Of a stretch of 64,000 nucleotides of DNA, positions 53,168-64,000 are shown in pieces. Within the stretch, counting starts at the first letter, position 1, and each line of letters begins with the position of its first letter. The notes beneath the pieces are model-generated. The model searched no databases, had not been told where the DNA came from, and saw only the letters and a list, made by a program, of their open reading frames with translations. Origin of the DNA: Ceratopteris richardii (Eukaryota > Streptophyta > Polypodiopsida > Polypodiales > Pteridaceae); contig CM035407.1 of NCBI GenBank assembly GCA_020310875.1, positions 67,459,158 through 67,523,157 on the forward strand, given 5' to 3'. Made by a program: the position numbers and the translations under genes.

Positions 53168-53435
53168 TGTTAGGAACTCTTGAAATCTCTCTTGAAGGCT
53201 TGAAACTAGGACTTATGAATGATGTGTGAGTCACTATCCTCCCATCCATTATATCCCTTTATATTCAAAGTAGCAATGATCTAGAATGTTCTACTGCTGA
53301 CATGTGGCCACCATGCAACACTCATCCCCATTACCATTGAATACCTTAGGATATCGCCCAAGCTAGGGACCCTAGCTATGACTCAACCTTATTCCACACA
53401 CATGTGGAATGGTCTCTAGAGAGAAATGTTTAACA
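53168..53435 (-). repeat. 3' LTR of gypsy remnant G3
   Basis: 268 bp. On the minus strand it starts TGTTAAACA and ends CCTAACA. A purine tract (CAAAAGAGGAGAGAG) abuts it at 53436-53450. The partner LTR is absent. Confidence 0.75.
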
Positions 53436-53450
53436 CTCTCTCCTCTTTTG

Positions 53451-54790
53451 AAATATCAGTGTCCTCAATGATCAATGAGGGAAAGTACTTGCGAACTAGA
53501 GCTTTTGATTCCCAAGTAGAATCTTGAAGCAATAATCCTCTCCAAGCTACTAGATACTCTTGGATGACATGGTTTCTCAACCACTTCTATCTCTGATCTA
53601 ATGTCCTATGTGGAGAATTGTTTGTGCTATCACTTTTGTGCAAAGCCAAAATACCCTCTATTGAATTATCCTCCATGGAAATACTTTCTAAGTTCACTGA
53701 CATGAAACACTTGATGGACTCTACAATTTGGAGGAAACTCTAATTGGTATGCAACATCACTAAGCTTTTTAACTATCTTCCAAGATCCTCAAAACCTCAA
53801 TGAAAGATTATTATACTTTCATTGAAGTAGATCTAGCTAGCACTTGAAGAAAAGCTCTATCTCCTTCCTCAAAGACTCTAGGAGATCTCTTCCTGTCAGC
53901 ATATTCTTTTGCCCTATCAGTTGTTTGCTGCATCTCGGATTTAGCTTTTTCTGAATTTGCTTGCAGGTTTTCCAAGAACTCCAAAGCACCAGGACACTTC
54001 TTTGGCATTCCTATGGTACTGAGACCAGTGAGATTCATGCCATTATTCGTCTCAAACGAAGGCATTCTTATCACTTTATGAGGTCTATTATTATAAGAAA
54101 AATCTACTAAAGGTAAGTAAGTATCCCAATTTGTTTGCCTCTCAGATACATGCTCCCAACATGTCCTCTAGAATTAGGTTGACCCTCTAGCTCAGACCAT
54201 GTGTCTATAGATGTTCACCACTACTCATTTTCAATGACACTTTTAGTCTGTCAAATACAAACTTCCAAAAGTGTCCTATGAATCTAGCATCCCTATTTGA
54301 AACTATGGATGTTGGTAACCCACATAATCTGAAGACATGCTAGATAAATAGCTCCACTACCTATGGAGCTTCTATCATCTCCTGTATGGGTATGCAATGA
54401 GCCATCTTGCTCAATCTATCCACCAGTAGAATACTATCCCACTTCCTACCAGTCTGTGGTAACCCCATATGAAGTCCATGGATACACTTTCCCATTTGTG
54501 TTTTGCAATCTTTAAAGGATGTAAAAAGACCAGGTGCCTTAACCCTTTCTGCCTTCTTGACCCAACACATAAAGCATTTTTTTAACATATGTATGGACAT
54601 CTCTTGCTAATTGAGGCCACCAAAATTTTCTTCTAACAAGTTGAATGGTCTTTTGAACACCATGATGCCCTACACAAGCAACACCATGATTATCATGCGT
54701 GACTTTTCTTCTCAAGTCCCAAGAATCTGGTATGCAAACCTTTCCCACTATAATAAACATCAAACCATTTGCACACGTAACAATGGCACA
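53451..54790 (-). pseudogene. Gypsy integrase remnant of G3
   Basis: From right to left on the minus strand: an integrase zinc finger (54539-54763) with VGHHGVQKTIQLVRRKFWWP and a degraded CxxC, a core start (54361-54600) with VDRLSKMAHCIP, and an integrase end (53811-54074) with AKEYADRKRSPRVFEEGDRAF. Stops separate the blocks. Only the 3' third of the element remains. Confidence 0.75.
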
Positions 54791-55857
54791 TAATTTTTAG
54801 AAAACCAAGCTGTTTTCATGCTTGAAAACGATGTGTTTTGAAACAAGTTCATTCCTAGAGTTAATCTTAGAGTTATGGCATTTCATAAGTTTCTCTACTC
54901 TTGTAAAGGTTCATGATCACTAATGATTTTAGATCTTTAATCTCACTAAGTTATGAATTTAGAAGAACTAAAAGGCCACGAGTTATGAGGTTGATGCTCA
55001 ACCAACTACCGAAATCAATTTTAGCTTGATTCCTTCCTCCCCTGTATTATAGGAAAATCCAATCAAAATAAAGTATCCCACAAGTGATTTTGAATTGAAA
55101 TTGGATGTAGAAGATTCATGGAATCCACAAAGATTCTATATAAAGACTCAAAAAGTTTTTGTAAATTAATTTTAGATGAATATACAATTACTTTCATCTT
55201 CATTCTGCTTGTTGCTCACTTTCCTGCTTGATCATCTCCAAAGTCTACTCACTTACACAAGCTTGTTCTCGCTCTTCAAAGGTCCGATGCTTGTGAGTAA
55301 TGGCTCATTCGAAAAATATTAGTGTCTAGGACATGTATGTAAAGAATTGTAGCATTTGATTTCATAAATCATTTGGAACATATTTTCTTAGCTCTTAGGG
55401 TCATTCTCTACACATCAGTGAAAAATTCAAGGAGACTTCTAGTCAATGCTCAACTTATAATTAGAAAATAGCTAGATTATAAAGTTGATTCTTGTGCATA
55501 ATAGCTATTCAACCTTATGAGCCACCATCCATTAAAAGGAATTTGGCCAATTCTAATTAGGCTAAGATCACTAAGCTTTAGAAGTTGCATATTCTAACCA
55601 AAATAGTATGTTCTTCTTGTGGTTGCTCGTGCGCAAGCTATCCATTTTGGATCAATTGTTTGTCAATGATCTTTCAAAGCACATAGGTTGTTTCATTCCA
55701 TCGTCTTGAAGCTTAGAAGGTATACTAAAATCCCCAACATCTAAAGGGAAGATCTTGTGCTGGTTAGTTGGACTAGACTTCAACAACTTCAAGCACAGAT
55801 TTCTATTAATCTTCAATTCATCAAGTACTCATAGTAATGTGTTTGTCGTCTCCCTCT
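54791..55857. other. Non-coding spacer, nothing recognised
   Basis: No frame or repeat boundary was recognised between G3 and the copia piece to the right. Confidence 0.45.
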
Positions 55858-56209
55858 TCCACATTTGAAGAAGATCTAGATCAAGCTAGATTTTCACTCG
55901 AGGATCTATGGATCTTCCATCAGAATCAACTCTGGATAAGGACCTATCCGACCCATGAAATTATCCAAAAACTCATTAGAATCCAAAATTATAGAGATTT
56001 TGAACATCCAAAGTCTGTTATTTGTTCCATCAAGATTTTCTTCAACCATGGAGTGGAAAAATGGGAATTGGTGTAGTAATAACATTAGCAGATACATCAA
56101 CACTAGAAGATGAAGTCATCACTCAGAAAATTTGATGATAAGAGAAATATAATTGTAGACTCAGAAAGAAATCATATCTAGTAATAGATGGCTAACAGTT
56201 GTGATACCA
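55858..56209 (-). pseudogene. Copia gag N-terminus and primer site
   Basis: The minus strand carries a primer site TGGTATCAC (56201-56209) and a gag start reading SMVEENLDGTNNRLWMFKIS, a UBN2-type gag N-terminus. It is a sister of 18297-18640. The element is cut at both ends. Confidence 0.65.
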
Positions 56210-56377
56210 TGTAAGAAAGCAGTTACACATGAAAGAGCACAATTAATAGCAGACAAGAGAAAAAATATAGTATAATTCCAAAATATTTGCTACTAGTAGC
56301 AAGTACAAAGATGATGGAATTGTGCACCTATGCACTCTCAAGGTAGATATCAAATGGTGATCTAGACAACTCGAATG
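56210..56377 (-). repeat. Truncated copia LTR fused to another copia
   Basis: It matches the first 170 bp or so of the LTR at 18647. At about 56377 it passes abruptly into a copia RT frame (QLDVKNAF), marking a rearrangement joint. Confidence 0.6.
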
Positions 56378-58840
56378 CATTTTTTACATCCAATTGAAGT
56401 ATCTTCCAATTCTTGGAAGAGAAATTACTAAGAAAAACCCTAATAGTAGGCATCTTTTCCACAAGAGAGAAGGTCTCCTCATAATCAATTCCCTGATTTT
56501 GTGCAAAGCCTTTTGCCACGAGCCTTGCCTTATACCTATTGATGGATCCATCTGAGTTCTTCTTCAATTTGTAAATCCACCTTGAGCCTATCACTTTCAT
56601 TGATGGAGACTTGGGAACCAATTTCCAAGTGTTATTCTCCTCAAGAGCTTTGATTTTCTTCTTCCATTGCATGCCTCCATTCTGATTTCTTCTTTGCTTC
56701 CTCAAATGTTGAAGGTTCCTCTTGATTTATGTCCTCTGCTAGATAGATTAAATGTTTAGTGACTAGAGAAGTATGAAACCCATACCTTTCTAGCTTTCTT
56801 TTCTCCCTCATGGACCTTCTTAGGCCATCACGTGATGATTCTACCTCTTGTCCAAGTTCCTGCATTTTTGCTTTACCTTTAGACTTCCACATTTTGATTT
56901 TTTCATACTGAGTTACTTCATCATCTTCTGAGGTATCGTGCACTTCAACTTTAGATGAATTATCCATGACAAGTTTTGGAGTGATTTTGAAGGTAACATG
57001 TTAATCAAATAAGTGGTTGTGGATACAGCCTCAACCCATAAGTAATTAGGTAAGTGCTTTTCATTTAGCATAGACCTTGCAGCTTCAACAATTGTCGTAT
57101 TCCTTCTTTCTGCCACTCCATTTTGTTCAGGAGTGTACCTTGTAGTGATCTCTCTTTTGATTCCTCTTTCTTGAAGAAAGGAGTCAAATTCATGGGAGAA
57201 GTACTCTCCCCCTCCATCTGACCTTAGCCTTTTTAGTGTTTTACATGTTTGATTCTCCACAAGAGCCAAATATCTTTTGAAGCATGAAAAAACTTCATCT
57301 TTGTGTTTCATAAAGTATAATATAGTCCACCTACTCCAATCATCAATGAAGGAGACATAATACCTTGATCGAGATATTGAAGCATCCTTGCTAGGTCCCC
57401 ATACATCTGTATGAACCAACTCCAAGAGATCTCCATGCATATATCCTTTCTTCACGAATGGTAACCTGTGAGACGTTCCAAATTGACATGCACTACACTT
57501 ATAAATCCTGTGTTGTTTTGACAAGTTAGGGAGTCCAAGTACACTTTGGTCCCTGCAAATTTGCTTTAATGATCTTTCACCAATATGTGCTAACCTTTTG
57601 TGCCATACTTCCAATTCTGTGAGTGTCTGACTACCATAATTAAAGAGAGCAATGTTTCTAGTGTCTTGTAATTCAAATGTGAACAATCTACCTGTCTTTT
57701 CACCTTTTGCAATTCTTCTGAATCCTTGACTTGGATCTTCAACAAATGCTCCTGCTTTTGTGAACCTGAATTGCAACCCTTTCTCTGCTATCAGCCCAAC
57801 ACTTATCAAATTCTTTGTAATGGTAGGGACATAGAGTACCTTACTAAGTAAGTTGATGTTTCCATAAGGTGCTTTGGCATTTCCTATTTTCTCCACAAGG
57901 TTTCTTGTATCATCTCCTCTTTGTACCTCATGCTTGTTCCTTGGATCTTCTAAATCTGATAAGAGGGCCACATTTCCTGCCACATGATTGGAACAACCTG
58001 AATCCATGTAGAAAACATGCTCATCAGATTTACCTTGTGGCATGACCATATTCACGATTAGCAATGAGTCCTCTTGATTTGAGTGTTTTGCATAGTTATT
58101 GAAGTCTCTTATTCCTCTATTGCCTCATTGATAGTTTGAGTGGTTGTAATTGTTGTGGTTGTCATGGTAATTGTTGAACGTTCCTCTTGAGTAGTCATAG
58201 CTTCCTCTATTGTAGCCTCTGACTCTTTGATTCCTGAAATTCCTAAAGAAATTTTCAATTGTATGATTAGTTCAAATAGAGCATGAATTAAAGTCTTGGG
58301 ATCTCCCCTTCCTTGTCTTCCTCCTCTGCCTCTACCTCTACCATGTCTTCCTCTACCTACATAGTTAGCTTGACATGTACCTGCTTCATCATCCACCTTC
58401 TTTCCTCTTTCTTTGTTTTCTTTGGATTTGCTTTTATCAGTATACAAAGCTAAATATTTATTACCTTTGGAGATTTCTCCATTCTTGATAAGCTTGGCCT
58501 CTTGAGTAAGTAGTTGTCCTATGAGTGTGTTGAAATCTGGTACATGCATATCCATGTATAGATCAATAGCTATGGTGAATGCTTCCCACTTGTCATCTAC
58601 CTTCAAGCCATTGATGACCTACCTTACAATTTGCTCTTCATCTATCACTTCTCTAATTCTTCCCAACTGATCTGCTATGTCCTTGAGCTTTGTGACAAAA
58701 TCAGTCACATTTTGTTTGGGATCTTTCTTGAGAGTTGTGAAGTCTAGCCATAGTTGATGCTTCCTGGCCTTTGTACTTGAAGAGAAGAAGGCTTCAAGTG
58801 CATTCAACAATTCTTGAGATGGTGAAGTACACATTAAGAA
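56378..58840 (-). pseudogene. Degenerate C2-family copia gag-pol
   Basis: Minus-strand order is as follows. Gag occupies 58619-58834 and 58109-58606 (IADQLGRIREVIDEEQIV, then an Arg/Gly-rich tail). Protease opens the 56913-58064 frame (FYMDSGCSNHVAGN, where copia normally has DSG). The pre-integrase block is VWHKRLAHIGERSL. Integrase has VHTDVWGPSKD, RLRSDGGGEYFSHEF and YTPEQNGVAERRN, all three acidic residues present. RT start lies at 56328-56705 (WIYKLKKNSDGSINRYKARL). RT ends abruptly at about 56378 before YVDD, and there is no RNase H. Frame changes occur at about 58100 and 56910. This copy is better preserved than C2 at 35184-53167. Confidence 0.88.
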
Positions 58841-60543
58841 ACAGCTCTAACAAAAGGACTATTTTGAGAGAGTGCTGGCAGAGAAGAAGAAAACGAGGTG
58901 ACACAGTTCACTTCAAATGCTCATAACTAAAGATTCAAACATACAAAAGCAATGAAAATTGGTGCACATATAGTAGACTTAGAGAGCTAACTTTATCAAG
59001 CTGAATCATTGAAAATGATGCACCAAGCCGAGAGAAAGCATCTCTGCAATCTGACTGAGAAAATTCAGAGATATGGCAGTGAACAATACACTTCACAAGA
59101 ACATGAAAATATGAACGCAAATGATCATTATACAATGGAATTATTGATACATGTGTCTGCCTTGAAATCACACCTTGATATGGCATAAAGTGCAGCTCAT
59201 GGAGGTCTTTGCATAACTAGGACTAAAACTACCATGTACTTATAGTTGATTTTGGGAGCCTAACTTCCTACAATCACTCTCCAATCTATTAGTGATTGAT
59301 CTGAATCTCCAACTACCTTCAATCACAAATTTGTGGATTTTATTTCCCTTTTTGATCAAGTGGAATCAACAAATTTAGATTCCCTTTACTTTTACATCAA
59401 GTAAAGACTAAAAAATTACAAGAGGGAGTTGACAAGTGAACTCTAGAAGGACTAGACATTTCCTTCAAGTTTGTAAGCCTTTTGATGACTCAAGCCAATA
59501 GTTAGCCTTGTCATAGACTTGCTCCAATAGGTCTTACATCTCTTTTAAAGAGCATCTTCTAATACCTTTACATGGGGCTTGAAATTATTTGGATCTCAAT
59601 AATACCCGTAAGATTAATTCTTTGAAGAGCTAGGAAAGTGTTGAAACTTATTCACTTTAGTAAGATCTCGTTGATACGTAGAGAGTATACATGGTTTAAG
59701 ACTTGATGGCTTTGGGAATTTCCTTCCTTGATTACGTCTCAAGGTGGTATCTAATCCCTTACAAGAGATATGAAATGGTTTTAGCAAAAGCATGAACTAC
59801 GAATGAATTAAAGACCTATGAGTGCATACAAGGTGCCAGAAGAGTGTCTTTAGGTAGCATCATTTGAAAAAAAAGAAGGGCCCATTCAAATGTGTATATC
59901 ATTGATTAGTAGAAACTTGTGATGTCAATGATTACGTCATTTGTATCCACACATTGTTTGCACCAAAAGGAAATGATGGTCATGTATAGTAGACTCAATG
60001 CAATGATGATAACTTGGAGTTCTGCATTTCAAGGTTGGAGTGCAGCTCAAACTCTTATTTTCATCAGCCTTAGCCATCTCCTATAGAGTACCTTCTTGAT
60101 TCTCTTCTCGTGTCCTATCTTGAGATTGCTTTCCTTGCTGCAAAATCTCAATGGAAATTATGTGGCCTCCATGGAAATCTTGTATTTGTGCCCATAATGA
60201 CATATCACACTTGTTTGTGTAGGATGTCTCAAAATAGAATGAGGCACAACATTGTGATATGAATGGCCATTTCAAGAAGAATTTGTGTCTGCACTCTTCA
60301 TGGATAAGAAGTTTGCCTGATACAAATGCAAATATGCTCCACGGATCCACGAGTATGCATGCAATTATCTCTTCCCAAGAGGGCTACACCATTTGTTTTT
60401 CTTGATGAGAGAGAAAGAGAGTAAGATCTTTGTATATCTTTCTTTCTTACAAGGTGAATCTCAAAATTTTAGCAGGCAAACAATAATCATGTGCAATTCA
60501 CCATGTATTTTTTCAAGTCTTTCATCTTCTTTGATGTTCTACA
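58841..60543. other. Non-coding stretch, nothing recognised
   Basis: No protein resemblance and no clear LTR or TIR was recognised. The gag start expected upstream of 58840 is replaced by unrelated sequence. Confidence 0.45.
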
Positions 60544-60774
60544 TGTTGGAGTTTGAGGTATGCAAAATCACATGATTAGCATAATGAAGAAGAAGAAGTT
60601 TGGAGCACAACACACAATACTGAATGTATTGCCAAGTGAAAATACACAAAGACAAGTCACCCATTAGGGTTATAGGCTTACATACAAGTTGAGGGAAAAA
60701 AGTCTCCTAAAGAGGAAAAAAAGTGCCTCGATGGTCCTTAGTGTGTTCACACACATCATTAAAATATATCAACA
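60544..60774 (-). repeat. 3' LTR of a C3-family copia remnant
   Basis: 231 bp. On the minus strand TGTTGATATATTTTAATGAT and later blocks (GATGTGTGTGAACAC, CATTCAGTATTGTGTGTTG) align with the C3 LTR at about 80% by eye. A purine tract abuts it at 60775-60790. Confidence 0.85.
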
Positions 60775-60790
60775 AATCCCCCCCTAGGAG

Positions 60791-62309
60791 TGATGTGGTG
60801 AACAAGGGGCTGGCACTCATGTATAAGGAAGTGCCAAGCTATGTGGAAATAAATCAATCCACAAAAGGAAGCAAGCCCAAAGCTTTGTAAAAAGCTTCAA
60901 AATTCTCTTGAGATAGAGCCTATGTGAAAAGATCTACAATGTTATCCTGTGTGGGCATATATGTCAAATTGATCTCCCCAACAGAGAACCTCTCCCTGTC
61001 ATAATGATAATGCACCTCAATGTGCTTTGTGCAAGCATGGAACATAGGGTTCCTCAAAGCTACCAAAGCCCTCTAACTGTCAATGAAGATGGTGGTGGCA
61101 AAAGATTGACCAACACCCAAATGAGTCAAAAGGTGTGTGATCCACACACATGCAATAGTCATTCTGAAAGCTTCCCTATACTCATCCTCATACCTATTAG
61201 TGGCCACAGTAGGCTTCTTCTTTCTCAACCAATGTATGCATGAGCCACCAAGCATGAAGCAAAGACCACTAGTGGACACAAGAGTGTCATAGTGACTAGC
61301 TCATCAGAGTCAGAAAAAACATGTAATTTTGGCGGTAATGATTGCCCCTTGGGATAAAACAATCCAAGTAGCCGTCTACCACTCTAGTAGTGAAAGATGT
61401 GCTTAATTGCATGCCAATGCTTGACACTTGGGCAATGCATAAATGTGCTCATCTAAGAGATAGAAAATTGAATATCAGATCGAGTTATGCATAAGTAAAG
61501 CAAGCATCCAATAGCCTATTGATAGAGAACAACATCAAATGCAACTCCAGCATCATTAAGACTCAATTGTAAACCTGTTTCCATAGGAATGGCAATAGGT
61601 TTGCAATCTTCAAAGCCAAAATGTTGTATTAATGTTTCAATATTTTTTTTTTGATATGTGTTATTCCACCATCCACTTGCATCAAATAAATGCCCAAATA
61701 ATGATGCAAATGCTCCAAATCTGACATCTCAAGAGAGGCATGCAAATCAGCCTTAAAATCAGCAATATGCTTCTCATTAGGTCTAGTGAGTAGCATGTCA
61801 TCAACATAGACAACAATGATCAGAAGCACATCATTTTCACACTTAACATATAAGGTTTTTTGAGTTGGATTGTTTTCAAAACCATGTGAAATCAAGTAGG
61901 CATGTATCTTTTCATACCAAGCACAATGTGCTTGCTTCAAACCATATAATGCCTTCTTCAATCTACATAATTTGTTTTCATGCCCTTTCTACACAAAACC
62001 ATGAGGATGAATACATACACTTTTTCATGTAGTTCCCCATTCAAAAATGCAATTTGAATGTCCAACTGATGTACATTCCAACCATGATGATTTGGAAGTG
62101 CACAAATGGTAAGAATAGTGGTCATTCGGCAACTGGGTGCAAAGGCCTCATCAAAATCAATGCCTCTCTCTTGAGCATAACCTTTTGCAACAAGCCTAGC
62201 CTTATATGTTCCAATTGTTCCATTAGGTTTACATTTTAACTTGTATATCCATTTATTGCCAATGGCCTTTTTGCCAAGAGGAAAATCACCTAAATACCAA
62301 GTAGCATTG
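60791..62309 (-). pseudogene. Degenerate copia RT-RNase H of C3 family
   Basis: Minus-strand frames follow C3 from GKKAIG(N)KW to the end of RNase H. RT has KKALYGLKQAHCAWYEKIHA, VVYVDDMLLT (YVDD intact) and HLHHYLGI (61629-61961). RNase H has STSGLCFMLGGSCIHWLRKK (about 61215-61279). Numerous stops and indels break it. RT is cut at 62309 by the gypsy LTR to its right. Confidence 0.85.
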
Positions 62310-63193
62310 TGTACCTAAGTCAAGAAGACTCAAGGACTTGTGCCAAAGAGACTAAACCTCATTTGCAACACAAGTGCGTATAGTGGGAAATTGACACACG
62401 CTTATATGTCAATCCGATCAAACGACCTAACCAAGTGTATTAAGACAAGTGCACACATGATGGAAAATGAAGTGGTTCAGCTGATATGCATGAGAAAAGA
62501 CTAATCCACCTCTCAAACTCACTGAAAGACTGAAAGTGTCTGCCACGATACCTCTTACAATAGTTTTCAATAAATCGAGGATTTCTCTCAGTTCCAAGCT
62601 CCAAATATAGTCAATAGGGTACTCCTTTCGAAGCTCTCGATGAGATGCATTTAGTTGAAGTGGTTTCACTCGATTCTGACAACCCTGCCTAAAGTTATGA
62701 CCAAAATAGTGAATGGTGGGAAGTTGCCACACTCACGCCACAACTCTTACAAGCTCACACACACACCACAGTAGTTCAAAAACAGTAAGGAGGGGTAGCC
62801 AACAGTCCTACACACACATTCCAAGCATTACACACACATAAAAGATCAAAGAGGAGATGGAAATCTACAAGAAAGAGGAAAATTCGAGATTTCAAAGCTC
62901 TCTTTGTTCACAATAGCAAAAAAGTACTTACAAAGAGTCACAAAGTGACTTATATACATGTGCCCTAAGTTTGGTCCTTTCACACAAGAGACCGGCACTT
63001 TATTACCAAAAAGTGAAGTTCCTACTAATTTACAAGAGATATTTTACAACACGTTGGGATTATGCAACTAGAGGACTCCTCTAGTGCATTTACATGGTTT
63101 GAAGGAATTCTTTAGGAATTTGAAGAAGAAAAATCATGCCCATTAATTTGAAAATTTTGGGGCTGTTCTCTTGTGCTTCTTTGCTGTGCAACA
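62310..63193 (-). repeat. 3' LTR of a gypsy element running off the window
   Basis: On the minus strand the stretch starts TGTTGCACAGC and ends CTTAGGTACA. Its inner edge abuts a purine tract (AGAGGGGGAGAG, 63194-63207), as in G1. Its outer edge breaks the copia RT frame. At 884 bp it is longer than the other LTRs here. The partner LTR must lie beyond 64000. Confidence 0.6.
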
Positions 63194-64000
63194 CTCTCCC
63201 CCTCTTTGTCTCTGTCGTCCCTTGACAGGCTTTAGCTTCTCGTCGGCTGCTTGCTTAAGTCTTCTGAATACATGCACCCAGCGGTCGAAGCGGCGACAAG
63301 GACTGTCAGACAATCGGTTATCTTATCCGAGGTATGTCCTTTGCTTCTGTTTGCCCCTTGGTACTCCTTATATCACATATTTGGGTTGCTGTATTCAATT
63401 GGGCTGCCACGCACGCCACCAATGACTAGGAATGTGTTGTTCTTAGTCACCTCTTTCTAGCTTTTGGTCTTCTGATTTGTCCTGGTTGCACACATCTGAC
63501 CCTGTTGTATTGTTCTGAGCCTGTTTACTTTGTTGACAATGCACGCTATCAGCGGAAGGATTAGTACCTGCCAATTATTGTCTTGCACTTCTTCATGTAT
63601 AGTTCCTGGCCCTGGTCCGTCCTTCCCATGAAATGTCCTGGTTCTTATTGATCTTTAATTCCAATCCTCAGGACCTGGATGATTCACGTTGTTGCCTGAT
63701 GCATGCCCATGCAGGGCTTTGGGCAGAGGGTGGTTCTTTCATCTTATGATCTTTATTATTTATTGCACAATTTTTGACTTTGATCTTCTTCTTCTTTTCT
63801 TCTTGCTTGATTCCCCTTCCACACGTCCCTCCTCCTAAACTCTATCGTCCTCGAGAGGCTTTTTGTGGCGACGTGAATAGGTCTGTATGGCTGCTTGCTC
63901 TCGTTGGTTCAACAGACTAGCGTGACATAGCATAAATTCTTTCCACTGTTGGGGCTTGACTCCATCCTCTAGTGCTTGTCGGTGATATGCAAAAAAACTT
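63194..64000 (-). other. Internal 3' region of the same gypsy element
   Basis: Next to the LTR the layout CTCTCCCCC...TGTCGTCCCTTGACAGG resembles G1 at 20897-20932 (CTCTCCCCCC...TGTCGCCTCTGACAG). I see no recognisable protein before the window ends. Confidence 0.4.

Overview
The window looks like intergenic DNA from a land plant with a large, transposon-dominated nuclear genome. The evidence is plant-type Ty1/copia and Ty3/gypsy LTR retrotransposons with tRNA-Met or tRNA-Asp primer binding sites, tRNA-derived SINEs, LINE remnants and inverted-repeat DNA transposons stacked inside one another. I found no host protein gene, rRNA or functional tRNA gene. The species cannot be named from sequence alone. 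Several gypsy features are not the usual angiosperm ones, so a fern, lycophyte or gymnosperm is possible (inference).

Layout. 1-841: no gene. 942-6463 (+): complete but decayed copia element C1 (TSD GTATA). 7089-7660: four tandem copies of a 143-bp unit. 8043-9500 (-): gypsy fragments (RT start, protease-like, tryptophan-motif region). 9833-12967 (+): old gypsy remnant related to element G1. 12981-14738 (-): gag/leader copy related to element G2, carrying a SINE. 14745-14981 (+): copia integrase scrap. 15000-16953 (-): LINE remnant. 17550-19009 (-): copia 5' end. 19569-19872: second SINE.

20318-32194 (-) is G1, a structurally complete gypsy-type element (TSD CTCAT, LTRs about 98% identical, tRNA-Asp-type primer site). 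It is the most unusual object here. Its first long frame encodes an unknown domain, then integrase, then an aspartic protease, so the protease follows the integrase. I find no gag or reverse transcriptase. The rest of its coding capacity is a second long region of unknown function split over three frames. A 1,143-bp TIR element sits in its 5' LTR. G1 itself interrupts a LINE remnant (32195-34233).

35161-53167 is a nest several levels deep. An old (+) copia (C2) is split by the (-) gypsy G2 (36298-52202, TSD GCAAT). The gag of G2 is split by inverted-repeat DNA transposons (40943-49987), and these contain a very young intact copia, C3 (42631-47785, TSD CACGC, LTRs differing at one base, 1,421-aa Gag-Pol). 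C3 is the only element here that looks able to move on its own.

53168-64000 holds remnants: gypsy LTR plus integrase (G3), a copia LTR/gag piece fused to a (-) C2-family copia, a degraded (-) relative of C3, and the 3' LTR of another gypsy running off the right edge.
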